Below, one piece after another: positions 32,996-41,614 of a stretch of DNA of 48,602 nucleotides. Made by a program: the position numbers and the translations under genes. This stretch comes from a bacterium (lineage in GTDB: Bacteria > Planctomycetota > SZUA-567): positions 1 to 48,602 of the forward strand of contig QKCJ01000053.1 of assembly GCA_003245715.1 (NCBI GenBank), read 5' to 3'. The notes beneath the pieces were generated by a model. It made no database searches and had not been told where the DNA came from. It saw only the letters and a program-made list of their open reading frames with translations. The first letter of the stretch is position 1. The number at the start of each line of letters is the position of its first letter.

Positions 32996-34825
32996 ATGAA
33001 AATTAAAATTGAAGCGCCTTTAGTCATGATTGCAGGTCAGCAGATTGGTCAGGATGCGGGGGAGTTGATTGTTGGTAGGCTAGAGACAGACCCGCAAAAC
33101 TCCGCTGTGAGCTTTGGGTTCTGCAATAAAAGTGCTGAGGCGGTGAGGCTTGAAAGGTTATCTTTTTCACTTTCACTTGAGGGTTTTTCGGAGGTTACTG
33201 GTCTTAGGGTGTATCGTGAAGGTTGGACGATGGCCTCAGCCTGTGGCAGTGCCAGGTTTGGTGAGAGTGATTTTAAGGTGGACAACAATTATCAGAAATT
33301 CTGCGTGGCGGATTCTGCGGGTTATCAGTCTGATGTTGAGAATAAATTCACCTCGCATCATCTGATCCTTCTCAAGGACGAAGCAACAAATAAATTTGCT
33401 CTGGCAGGTTTTATCACTTCCGCCGAGCATCTGACCAATTTTGAGATCGAGCTGGCTAGCTCGGGCGTAACGTCATTTACTGCCAACTGCCTGCATGATG
33501 GGGCGCTGGTCTATCCGGGAGAGGCGGTTAGTTCTGAGGAGCTGGTGTTGCTTGTGGGTGATGACGGGTACGCGTTGCTTCAGGAGTTTGCCGGGCTGTG
33601 GGCGAAGCGCATGAAGGCGTTGACATGGGATCACGTTCCGACGGGCTGGTGTAGCTGGTATTATTATTTTGACAAGGTTACCGAGAAGGACATTGTTGAC
33701 AATATTGATTTTATTTCCGCGAATAAGGATCAGTTTCCGCTTGAATATATCCAGCTTGATGATGGTTATCAGGCGGCTCTTGGCGACTGGCTGGAGTGTA
33801 ATGAGAAGTTTCCTAATGGAATCAAATATCTCGCGGATAAATCGCATGAACATGGTTTCAAGTTTGGTTTGTGGTCTGCACCGTTTATGGTGGAGAAGCG
33901 TTCACGGCTTTTCCGGGAGCATCCTGACTGGATGGTCAAGGATGAAAATGGCGAAGTGATGTTTGTCAGCGAGTGGAGGGGAGAACCGGTGGCGGTGCTT
34001 GACGGTACACATCCGCAGGCGCTGCAGTACCTTTATGAGGTCTACTCCAAAAAGGTCGAGTGGGGGGTAGATTATATTAAGATTGATTTTCTTGTCTGGG
34101 CTTGCGCCGGCAAGGGCGGTTGTTATTATGATAAACGAGCCACGCGTGGACAGGCTTTCCGGCGCGGCCTTCAGGCGATACGTAACGCAATGGGGGACAA
34201 GTTTATCCTTGGCTGTACAACCCCGCTTGGCCAGGTGGTCGGGCTGGTTAATGGTGAGAGGATCTCGACAGATATCACCCCGTACTGGCAACCTGACCGT
34301 AAAATTTATGATGAGGCGCCGACGGTTTATAACGTCTGCCGCAATGTCATTAACCGGGCTTATATGAACGGCCGGTTGTGGATCTCTGACCCGGATACGC
34401 ATATTGCCCGGATTGACAATAATAAGCTTACCGGGGATGAAGTGCTGCTCTGGACTTATGCCTTGTTTATGACCGGCGGGATGCTTCTTCTTTCTGACAA
34501 TTTCATTACCCTGGATTCCGGGCGGGCTGAGCTGTCAAAGATGCTTATCAGAAATAACGGGATCTTCAGAAGCCGCCCTCTTGATCTGTTTGAGCGGCAG
34601 ATTCCGGCAATCTGGTTGTGCGAGAAAGAGAATTCACGTTATGTCGGTTTCTTTAACTTTAATGATGATGAGACCACATATTCGCTTGGGCTGAGTGAAA
34701 ATAATTTGTCCGATGTTTCCGCGCTCAAAGATCATATTTCCGGCGGCAGCGCACCGGAAATTGTCAGTGATAAATTAACCTGCACACTAAAGCCGCATGC
34801 CTGTAGAATATTTGAAGTATGCTGA
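32996..34825 (+). CDS. Cytoplasmic GH36-type alpha-galactosidase
   Basis: 610 residues. A beta-sandwich N-domain (about 1-190) is followed by the barrel: PTGWCSWYYYF, YIQLDDGYQ, GLWSAPFMV, then KIDF (Asp364, nucleophile) and RISTDITPYW (Asp426, acid/base), the clan GH-D pattern. It hydrolyses terminal alpha-galactosides with retention. ATG 32996 is preferred because AGGA lies nine bases upstream; an in-frame TTG at 32966 has no site. There is no signal peptide. It is a single-gene unit between the 30-bp palindrome and its own terminator. Raffinose-family or galactomannan-derived oligosaccharides, or glycan alpha-galactose, are possible substrates. Confidence 0.92.
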   Translation: MKIKIEAPLVMIAGQQIGQDAGELIVGRLETDPQNSAVSFGFCNKSAEAVRLERLSFSLSLEGFSEVTGLRVYREGWTMASACGSARFGESDFKVDNNYQKFCVADSAGYQSDVENKFTSHHLILLKDEATNKFALAGFITSAEHLTNFEIELASSGVTSFTANCLHDGALVYPGEAVSSEELVLLVGDDGYALLQEFAGLWAKRMKALTWDHVPTGWCSWYYYFDKVTEKDIVDNIDFISANKDQFPLEYIQLDDGYQAALGDWLECNEKFPNGIKYLADKSHEHGFKFGLWSAPFMVEKRSRLFREHPDWMVKDENGEVMFVSEWRGEPVAVLDGTHPQALQYLYEVYSKKVEWGVDYIKIDFLVWACAGKGGCYYDKRATRGQAFRRGLQAIRNAMGDKFILGCTTPLGQVVGLVNGERISTDITPYWQPDRKIYDEAPTVYNVCRNVINRAYMNGRLWISDPDTHIARIDNNKLTGDEVLLWTYALFMTGGMLLLSDNFITLDSGRAELSKMLIRNNGIFRSRPLDLFERQIPAIWLCEKENSRYVGFFNFNDDETTYSLGLSENNLSDVSALKDHISGGSAPEIVSDKLTCTLKPHACRIFEVC

Positions 34826-34858
34826 GTCTGGCCTGAAATCATTATCTGTATATTTACT

Positions 34859-34898
34859 GAAACCGGAGTTGGCAATGCTGATTCCGGTTTCTTTTTTT
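34859..34898 (+). terminator. Rho-independent terminator of the GH36 gene
   Basis: A perfect 9-bp stem GAAACCGGA (34859-34867)/TCCGGTTTC (34883-34891) is followed by seven T. Confidence 0.9.
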
Positions 34899-35112
34899 AG
34901 TTGCCTGATTGTTTCAGAATGTTGTGATTTTATTATAAACGCTTCAAACTAAAAACAATAGACCTTTACACTCTCAGTTCCTCCTCCCAAGAAACATTCA
35001 AAACTGGTGCTAAAGTCAGAAACTGAGGATGTAGAGACAAATTTTCGTAAGCCTTTAGAAGATAAGCGGTACGGAGGAAACAGGCTGACGGTACACAATA
35101 GTTTTTTTAAGT

Positions 35113-35140
35113 TTTACTTTTTACAGAAACTGTATAAAAT
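35113..35140 (+). promoter_or_regulatory. Possible promoter of the binding-protein/kinase operon
   Basis: TTTACT (35113-35118), 16-bp spacer and TAAAAT (35135-35140), 65 bp before the start. The remaining gap after the GH36 terminator (34899-35205) contains a 69-codon frame at 35007 with no recognisable features and is otherwise empty. Confidence 0.35.
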
Positions 35141-35205
35141 TAATATTGTCGTAATAGCGTCGGGGGCTAACCTGTTTTTTAGTTTCAGTGCAGGACTGCT
35201 GATAA

Positions 35206-36384
35206 ATGCAATTTAGCTATAAAACCATAGTGATGGTTATTATTATTTTATGTGTTCTTGTGACACTGATATACCTTCATCCCAGACTGCCCGGGCAGCA
35301 GACTGTGCCAATCCGTATTGGGTTTGTTTCCACTTTGACTGGCCGGGCATCGACGGCCGGGGTTCATGCGAGAAACGGCGCAATGCTGGCGGTGGAGGAG
35401 ATAAATAGAAAGGGTGGAATCCATGGCCGTCCCATTGAACTTATTATCAGGGATGATAAGGCCAATCCAAACGTAGCATTGAAAGTGGATCAGGAGCTGA
35501 TTGATGCCAATGTTGTTGCAATTGCCGGACATCTGCTTAGTTCCATGAGTGTTGCGGCAGTTCCACTGATGAATAAGACCAAGACATTAATGGTGGCCAG
35601 TGCTTCTTCTACCAGCGAGTTAACCGGGATGGATGATAGTTTTATACGCTTGCTGACACCAGTGGATAAGGAAGCTTCGTTATTGGCGGAAGTGTCGTAT
35701 TACCGTTTTGCGCTTCGCCGGATTGTTGTTCTCTATGACCTTTCCAATAAAGACTTATCAGAAGCATATGAAAAGTATTTCCGGATTGCCTTTCAGGAGG
35801 CCGGCGGGAAAATTGTCCGTACGATCCCGTTTGATACGCGTAAAAATTTTTTAGCAAAATCCATAGCCGCGGAAATAAACAGTGCTGATCCTGATGGGGT
35901 GTTTATTGCAGCGAATGCCATTTATGCCGCGCTTATTTGTCAGCATTTTCGGGCAATTAATCAGAAGGCCAAGATCATTGACTCGGCATGGGGGTTTACC
36001 GATCCGGCGTTTATTCAAAATGGCGGGCGGGCGGTTAATGGTGTGTATTCAATCACTGCCTTTAATGCTGAATGTCAAAACCCGGAATTTATCCGCCTGA
36101 AAGACGCATTGCACAAGCGCTTCGCTGCCGCTCCCAGCCTTGCCATGCAACTTGCATATGAAAGTATTGATGTGTTGGGAAAGGCTCTTGAGGAGACAGG
36201 CAACCATTCAGAACTGAAGGCTGTGATCCTGGCGAAAAAAACATTTACCGGGATTGATGGGGAGCCGATAATTTTTGACCGTTGGGGCGATCCGCAGCGT
36301 ACCTTTTATCTGCAGGAAATACGTGATGGTGTCATTCACACCATAGACAAGGTAACACCGAATAATGTTAAGGGCAGGCCATGA
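35206..36384 (+). CDS. Membrane-anchored periplasmic-binding protein (type I, LivJ/Peripla_BP_6-like)
   Basis: 392 residues. An N-terminal hydrophobic helix (about 8-25) has no lipobox and no clear signal-peptidase site, so the protein is probably tethered to the membrane. The rest is a type I periplasmic-binding fold of the branched-chain amino acid/amide family (IRIGFVSTLTGRAS, NGAMLAVEEINRKGGIHGRPIELIIRDD, AIAGHLLSS). Relatives bind amino acids, amides, urea or aromatic acids. Its stop overlaps the kinase start in ATGA, and no ABC permease or ATPase gene is nearby. It is therefore more likely the ligand-binding partner of the kinase than a transport protein. The ligand is unknown. Confidence 0.85.
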   Translation: MQFSYKTIVMVIIILCVLVTLIYLHPRLPGQQTVPIRIGFVSTLTGRASTAGVHARNGAMLAVEEINRKGGIHGRPIELIIRDDKANPNVALKVDQELIDANVVAIAGHLLSSMSVAAVPLMNKTKTLMVASASSTSELTGMDDSFIRLLTPVDKEASLLAEVSYYRFALRRIVVLYDLSNKDLSEAYEKYFRIAFQEAGGKIVRTIPFDTRKNFLAKSIAAEINSADPDGVFIAANAIYAALICQHFRAINQKAKIIDSAWGFTDPAFIQNGGRAVNGVYSITAFNAECQNPEFIRLKDALHKRFAAAPSLAMQLAYESIDVLGKALEETGNHSELKAVILAKKTFTGIDGEPIIFDRWGDPQRTFYLQEIRDGVIHTIDKVTPNNVKGRP

Positions 36385-38951
36385 GAAAATTAATCAGCCT
36401 AAAACATATTCTTACTTTCAATTTTTTAATTGTTGCCTTGGTGCCTCTGCTGGTTTCGGGAATCTATGTGTATTTTAGCATCAGTTCCAGCATGGAAGAG
36501 GAGATAAGGAATAAAAATCAGGTTCTGGCGGAATCCGTTTCGCGTGAGCTTGAAGGATTTCTTGACACGCCCTTGCGATTACTGCAGGAGGTTCAGACTC
36601 TTTATATCAAGCATAACGCTGTCCCGAAGAAGTATGCGGACGCATTTCTCAATAATATATTGCATAACAATGACATCTTCGAGGCCATCATAATTTTAGA
36701 TTCAAACGGAATAGCCCAGAGCCTGTCTCCTTATGATGAAAACATGATGGGTGTTGATTTCTCCTATCAGAAATATTACATTAAACAGAAAAAATCATCT
36801 TCTCCGCAGTGGTCTCCGACGTTTATATCCTCAAAAAGCGGCAGCACAACATTAACCTTAACTGTGCCGTTTGATGATGGCATGATTGTCGGTATGTTGA
36901 ATTTGAATTACCTGAAAACGATCAGTGAAAAAGTGCGCATCGGGAATTTCGGGTATGTTACTATTTGCGATTCTGACGGGACAATTATTGCCTATATCAA
37001 TCAAAAAGCTGTCGAAGAACGCTTGAATATCAAGAATCTTAGAATCATTCGGGACGGCATGACGGGAATACACGGCACTAGTCAGTACCGCTTTCAGGAT
37101 ATCGAAAAAATCGGAAGTGTGGCTATTGTCCCGCAAACGGGCTGGCTCGTAATGATTACCCAGCCGGTCAAGGAAGCTTTTGCCCCGGTTTACCGCATAC
37201 AGCTTATCTTCTGGTGGGCGGTATTGACTACGGTTATTTTTGCCGTACTCGTGTCGTTAATCAGTCAGAAAATAACGTTATATCCGCTTAAAAAACTGAC
37301 AGAAGACACAAAACGGATTGCTTCGGGTGATTCGTCCTTTACTTTGCAGCCTCCGACATATACGGAAATGTTTATTCTGGAGGACAGCTTTCTGAAAATG
37401 CTGGCGACGCTTGAGTTGCGCGAGAATGCTTTGCGGGAAAGCGAGGATAAACTTCAGATAACTTTGAACTCCATTGGTGAGGCGGTCATCTCTACTGATG
37501 TGGAGGGGCGGATTGAAATTATGAATCCGGTTGCCGAGCAGCTGACTGGCCTGAAAGCAGAGAGCGCTGCCGGCCTGACCTTTGATACCGTATTTAAATT
37601 TGTTAATCAAAGCACCCAGCAGGAAATAACCGGACTTATTGCAAAAGTTATAGAAGAGAATAAGGTCATCGCCCTTTCTGATGGTTGTGTGATGATTTCC
37701 CGCGACGGAACGGAGCGGATCGTTGCCAGTAGTGGCGCTCCGATCTGTGACGGTAAAGGTAAAATTGTCGGTGTTGTTCTTGTTTTCCGTGATATTACCG
37801 AACACACTATTATGGAAACAAAAATCAGGCAAGCTGAAAAAATGAAGTCTATCGGTCAGCTGGCCGGTGGTGTTGCCCATGATTTTAACAACATGCTCGG
37901 TGGCATCATGGGGGCTTGTGAGCTTCTGCAGATAAACTTGCCGGATAATTCACGTGCGGCGAAATACACTTCAATCATCCTGGAATCCGCCGCAAGGGCG
38001 ACCAGCCTGGCGGGTAAGCTTCTGGCTTTCTCCAGACGCCAGATGGTGGAGGCAATACCTTTTGATATTCATAATGTCATTCGCGAAGCGGCTTCGCTTC
38101 TTGAAAATACAATCGACAAGCGCATTAAAATAAATCTTGTGCTTTCTGCCAAAGCCAGCATCGTCGAAGGTGACCATGCTCAGTTGCAGAATGTTTTTCT
38201 GAATCTTGGCATCAATTCGTGGCATGCCATGCCCGATGGCGGTATCCTTTCATACAAAACAAAATTAATCGGCCTGACGGATGCTTACTGCAAGGCGAGC
38301 GCATTTAATCTTCAACCCGGTGAATACATTGAAATTGAAGTTCGTGATAGTGGCAGTGGTATCTCCCCGAAGGATATTCAACATATCTTCGAACCTTTTT
38401 ATACGACCAAAGAACAGGGGAAGGGAACCGGTCTGGGGTTGGCTGCTGCTTATGGTACGGTGCAGCAGCATAAAGGCGCAATAACCGTATACAGCGAAGT
38501 TGGAAAAGGCACATGCTTCCATTTACTCTTTCCCCTGGCTAAAACTGCCGCGCCGGTTGACAAGCATAAAGAAATTTCAATCAGGGGGGAGGGGCTTATT
38601 CTGCTGGTTGATGATGAGTCAGTCATGCGAGAAACAGGCAAGGCTTTACTGGAGGAGTTGGGGTATAATGTTTTACTTGCTGAAAATGGCCGTTTGGCGG
38701 TTGAGACCTTCAAAAAACATATGAAAGAGATCCGTCTGGTTATTCTGGATATGATTATGCCTGAAATGAATGGCCGGGATTGCTTCCATGCCTTGCGGGA
38801 AATCCGTGCGGACATTCCAGTTATTCTTGCCTCGGGTTTTACCAGAAATGAAGACCTTGCCGATCTTCTTAAGCAAGGGTTGTCCGGATTTATCCAAAAG
38901 CCCTTCCGGAGCGCTGAATTGAGCCGGGTCATATCAGATGCGATAAAATGA
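36381..38951 (+). CDS. Hybrid sensor histidine kinase with double-Cache-like sensor, HAMP, PAS and receiver
   Basis: 856 residues. Order: TM1 (about 12-34), extracytoplasmic Cache-like sensor (about 40-265), TM2 (about 275-295), HAMP (about 297-350), PAS (about 358-475), HisKA with GGVAHDFNNML (His500), HATPase_c (N box NLGINSWHAM, GSGISP, GKGTGLGL) and a C-terminal receiver whose VILDMIMPEMNG carries the acceptor Asp790. It would sense a signal outside the membrane, directly or through the overlapping binding protein, and autophosphorylate. The built-in receiver may serve for relay or feedback. No response regulator with an output domain lies adjacent, so the target is elsewhere or reached by relay. 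Confidence 0.93.
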   Translation: MRKLISLKHILTFNFLIVALVPLLVSGIYVYFSISSSMEEEIRNKNQVLAESVSRELEGFLDTPLRLLQEVQTLYIKHNAVPKKYADAFLNNILHNNDIFEAIIILDSNGIAQSLSPYDENMMGVDFSYQKYYIKQKKSSSPQWSPTFISSKSGSTTLTLTVPFDDGMIVGMLNLNYLKTISEKVRIGNFGYVTICDSDGTIIAYINQKAVEERLNIKNLRIIRDGMTGIHGTSQYRFQDIEKIGSVAIVPQTGWLVMITQPVKEAFAPVYRIQLIFWWAVLTTVIFAVLVSLISQKITLYPLKKLTEDTKRIASGDSSFTLQPPTYTEMFILEDSFLKMLATLELRENALRESEDKLQITLNSIGEAVISTDVEGRIEIMNPVAEQLTGLKAESAAGLTFDTVFKFVNQSTQQEITGLIAKVIEENKVIALSDGCVMISRDGTERIVASSGAPICDGKGKIVGVVLVFRDITEHTIMETKIRQAEKMKSIGQLAGGVAHDFNNMLGGIMGACELLQINLPDNSRAAKYTSIILESAARATSLAGKLLAFSRRQMVEAIPFDIHNVIREAASLLENTIDKRIKINLVLSAKASIVEGDHAQLQNVFLNLGINSWHAMPDGGILSYKTKLIGLTDAYCKASAFNLQPGEYIEIEVRDSGSGISPKDIQHIFEPFYTTKEQGKGTGLGLAAAYGTVQQHKGAITVYSEVGKGTCFHLLFPLAKTAAPVDKHKEISIRGEGLILLVDDESVMRETGKALLEELGYNVLLAENGRLAVETFKKHMKEIRLVILDMIMPEMNGRDCFHALREIRADIPVILASGFTRNEDLADLLKQGLSGFIQKPFRSAELSRVISDAIK

Positions 38952-39112
38952 ACTTTGTAAGTTCTGCTTCTGAATCTTAGAGATTTCTGATCTGAATTAT
39001 CACTCCAATCAAAATCAATTATCGGCTACTTAGCGTTGCCGTCCGATGGCGTTATCTGTGATGCCTTCTTCAATTTCATACAAACAATTAAGATACTGAA
39101 AAACGACAAGAC

Positions 39113-39155
39113 CCGCCACAGGTCGCTCATGCAAATGCCGAAGGCGGTTTTTTTT
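39113..39155 (+). terminator. Possible terminator downstream of the kinase
   Basis: CCGCC (39113-39117) and GGCGG (39143-39147) can pair and are followed by eight T. It is about 160 bp after the kinase stop, so it may instead end an unannotated short transcript. Confidence 0.45.
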
Positions 39156-39205
39156 GCGTAAAGTAATAAACATACCTTCAAATCATAGCAACATTGATGA
39201 CTGGC

Positions 39206-39225
39206 AAGTAATATATATATTACTT
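39206..39225. promoter_or_regulatory. Perfect 20-bp AT-rich palindrome upstream of the IclR gene
   Basis: AAGTAATATATATATTACTT at 39206-39225 is fully self-complementary and lies about 150 bp before the IclR start. Similar length and symmetry to the palindromes at 2748-2767 and 2871-2890 suggest a dimeric-regulator site. The remaining 38952-39370 region is AT-rich with no gene recognised. Confidence 0.45.
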
Positions 39226-39370
39226 TGATTTCGCGTTAATTTGAAATCACCTCAAGAAAAGCACAAAAAGCATTAATATGTATATAATTCGATATTTTGT
39301 TCTTGATTATAGACTAATTACAAGTTAATCTAAAAGGGTAAAGATTATTGTGGTTATATATATAGTACTC

Positions 39371-40108
39371 ATGGATAAGGTAATGGTAGGCACTAACTCA
39401 GGCTTAAGAAAATCACTACAGATACTGCTCACACTCGCCCATAAAAACGATGGGGTTCCCTTTACCGAACTTAAGAAAAGTTGCGGTAATCTTCCCCCCG
39501 CCACACTCTCGCGCCTGCTCAAGGTTCTTGCGGAAGAAGGCTGGTGCAAAAAAGCCGAGGACGGACAATATTATCCGGCGGGCAATTTCAGGCTGGCTGC
39601 GGATGAAATGTGTGGGCTCAGTAACCGCGAAAAATTCATACAGCGGCGTATCGCGCAACTGGCGCAGGACACCCGCGAATCTGCCGCCCTTGTTGAGTGG
39701 AATGATATCGGCTATATCACTTTCAGAAACAAGCATGAAATCGGCGGAAGCTTCCGGTACATGAATATCGGCAACAATAATAATGGTGTCTATGTGCATG
39801 GCTTTGCGATGCTGGGGCTGGCGTTTGCCAATCATCAGGCGCAGCACACTATCTATGCGAATTACCCTGGCACCATAGAAGAGCGCGACAGTTTTGTCAA
39901 CAAGCTGCTGGAGTGCCGCAAAAAAGGATTTATTATCGCGCAGGATCAGTCAGCCATCCGCGTTGTTTCTGCGGTGCTGGACAAATCGAAGACTTTTATC
40001 GGCGCGTGCGGTATTTCAATGCTTATCCGTGAACTAAGTACCAGTGAAGAAGATAACTACCTCGCACAAGTCATGCAGGCGGCGCAGGATATAGGTTCAT
40101 ATTTTTAG
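39371..40108 (+). CDS. IclR-type transcriptional regulator
   Basis: About 245 residues: winged HTH (GLRKSLQILLTLAHKNDGVPFTELKKSCGNLPPATLSRLLKVL) followed by an IclR-like effector domain (ESAALVEWNDIGYITFRNKHE, FGHGFAML-like YVHGFAMLGLAFA). The start is unclear: GTG 39350, ATG 39371 and ATG 39383 are in frame and none has an ideal Shine-Dalgarno; ATG 39371 is chosen as a compromise. It is followed at 125 bp by a sulfatase and an alpha-galactosidase on the same strand and probably controls them. It resembles the IclR-type gene at 1976-2671, which is also paired with a sulfatase. Confidence 0.82.
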   Translation: MDKVMVGTNSGLRKSLQILLTLAHKNDGVPFTELKKSCGNLPPATLSRLLKVLAEEGWCKKAEDGQYYPAGNFRLAADEMCGLSNREKFIQRRIAQLAQDTRESAALVEWNDIGYITFRNKHEIGGSFRYMNIGNNNNGVYVHGFAMLGLAFANHQAQHTIYANYPGTIEERDSFVNKLLECRKKGFIIAQDQSAIRVVSAVLDKSKTFIGACGISMLIRELSTSEEDNYLAQVMQAAQDIGSYF

Positions 40109-40233
40109 CCAACATTAACAAACAGACATGACGCAGCTATTCATCCTGTAATGACAGCAGCCCTGCAATTTCCGGCAGGAGTGCGCCCATATTTAGAATC
40201 AATTTAGTTATGACCATTTTGAAAGGATATAAG

Positions 40234-41574
40234 ATGAAGCCTAATATAATTTTTGTCTTCAGTGACCAGCAGCGCTGGGATACTTGCGGCTGCTATGGAC
40301 AGCAACTTCCCGTAACTCCCAACCTTGATAAAATGGCTGAAGACGGGGTGCTCTTTGAAAACGCCTTCACCTGCCAGCCGGTCTGCGGGCCTGCCCGTTC
40401 TGCGCTGCAGAGTGGACTCTGGCCTACTGAAATCGGTTGTAACAAAAACCATATGCACATGCCGGCGGAGCTTGAGACAACTCTGGCAAAGGAAATGAAA
40501 AAGGCTGGTTATTCCACCAGTTATATCGGTAAATGGCATCTTGCTTCCGGTCCTAATGAAAATGTTCCTGATTATAATCCGGACTATCGGATTTACCCGG
40601 TGCCGGAGAAACTTCGAGGCGGTTACGATTATTGGCTGGCCTCTGATGTTCTTGAGTTTACTTCCCATGGTTATGATGGTCATATGTTTGACACCGACAA
40701 CAATATACGCTTCTTTCCCCAAGACCGTTACCGTGCCGACGCCCATACCGACTGGGTTCTGGATTATCTGGATACACAGAAGGATCAGGCGGCGCCATAT
40801 TTTCTCTTTATCTCCTACATTGAGCCGCATAACCAGAATGACCATAACTGCTATGAAGGGCCAAAAGGTTCGAAGGAAAAATTTGCAAACTATCAGATTC
40901 CGGGAGACCTTGCAGGAAGGCAGGGCGACTGGCCGGAGAACTATCCGGATTATCTTGGTTGTTGTAACAGCCTTGATTACAATCTCGGAAGAATCCGCCG
41001 GAAGGTTGAGGAGATGGGGCAGACTGATAACACGCTTATAATCTATACCAGTGATCACGGCTGCCATTTTCGCACCCGTAAAGGGGTTTATAAGCGCGTC
41101 TGTCATGAAAGCAATCTGCGCATACCGATGATTGCCTATGGGCCGGGATTTACCGGAGGAAGGGCCACACAACGGCTGGTCAGCCTGATGGATATACCAA
41201 AGACTCTGCTAGCGGCAGCAGGGGGCGATCTGCCGGAGAAATGGCATGGCGCACCGCTGCAGCAAGCTCTTGATGAGAGTAAGCCTTGGCGCGAGGTACA
41301 CTTTGCGCAACTCAGTGAGAGCCAGACCGGGCGCTGCATAAGGACACATAAATGGAAGTATTCTGTTTGCGCGGATGGGGGTAATGATATCGGAAAAGAC
41401 AGCGCTGTTTATTATGAGGATTTTCTCTATGACCTTGAAAATGATCCGCATGAACGGCTTAATCTGGTTTCGTGTCCTGACCATAAAGCAGTGCGTGCTA
41501 AGATGAAAGAACTTCTCCTGAAGGAAATCATGACCGCAGAAAAAAAGACACCGGAGATAAAGCCTAAAAAGTAA
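40234..41574 (+). CDS. Cytoplasmic type I (formylglycine) sulfatase
   Basis: 446 residues. It begins MKPNIIFVFSDQQRWD (metal Asp11), and the FGly motif is CGPAR with Cys51. IGKWHLASG and YTSDHGCHFRTRKG are the further active-site blocks. ATG 40234 is preferred because AAAGGA lies six bases upstream; ATG 40210 is in frame but unsupported. There is no signal peptide, so this second sulfatase of the window is also cytoplasmic. The GH27-like gene follows 40 bp later, suggesting removal of sulfate from, or next to, an alpha-galactose residue. A long antisense frame covers it but shows no protein features. Confidence 0.92.
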   Translation: MKPNIIFVFSDQQRWDTCGCYGQQLPVTPNLDKMAEDGVLFENAFTCQPVCGPARSALQSGLWPTEIGCNKNHMHMPAELETTLAKEMKKAGYSTSYIGKWHLASGPNENVPDYNPDYRIYPVPEKLRGGYDYWLASDVLEFTSHGYDGHMFDTDNNIRFFPQDRYRADAHTDWVLDYLDTQKDQAAPYFLFISYIEPHNQNDHNCYEGPKGSKEKFANYQIPGDLAGRQGDWPENYPDYLGCCNSLDYNLGRIRRKVEEMGQTDNTLIIYTSDHGCHFRTRKGVYKRVCHESNLRIPMIAYGPGFTGGRATQRLVSLMDIPKTLLAAAGGDLPEKWHGAPLQQALDESKPWREVHFAQLSESQTGRCIRTHKWKYSVCADGGNDIGKDSAVYYEDFLYDLENDPHERLNLVSCPDHKAVRAKMKELLLKEIMTAEKKTPEIKPKK

Positions 41575-41614
41575 TTAAATAATTTTATTGCCTACAGATG
41601 AAAGGGAAATGACA

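Noticed and set aside
35007..35216. 69-codon frame before the binding-protein gene
   Set aside because: It runs over the presumed promoter and into the next gene's start, and shows no recognisable features.
39000..39160. Possible small RNA ending in the GGCGG/T-run hairpin
   Set aside because: No promoter or conserved RNA structure could be seen; the hairpin arms are only five base pairs. Kept only as a possible terminator.
40204..41172. 322-codon minus-strand frame opposite the second sulfatase
   Set aside because: The opposite strand encodes a complete sulfatase with all active-site motifs; this frame shows no recognisable fold and no upstream Shine-Dalgarno.
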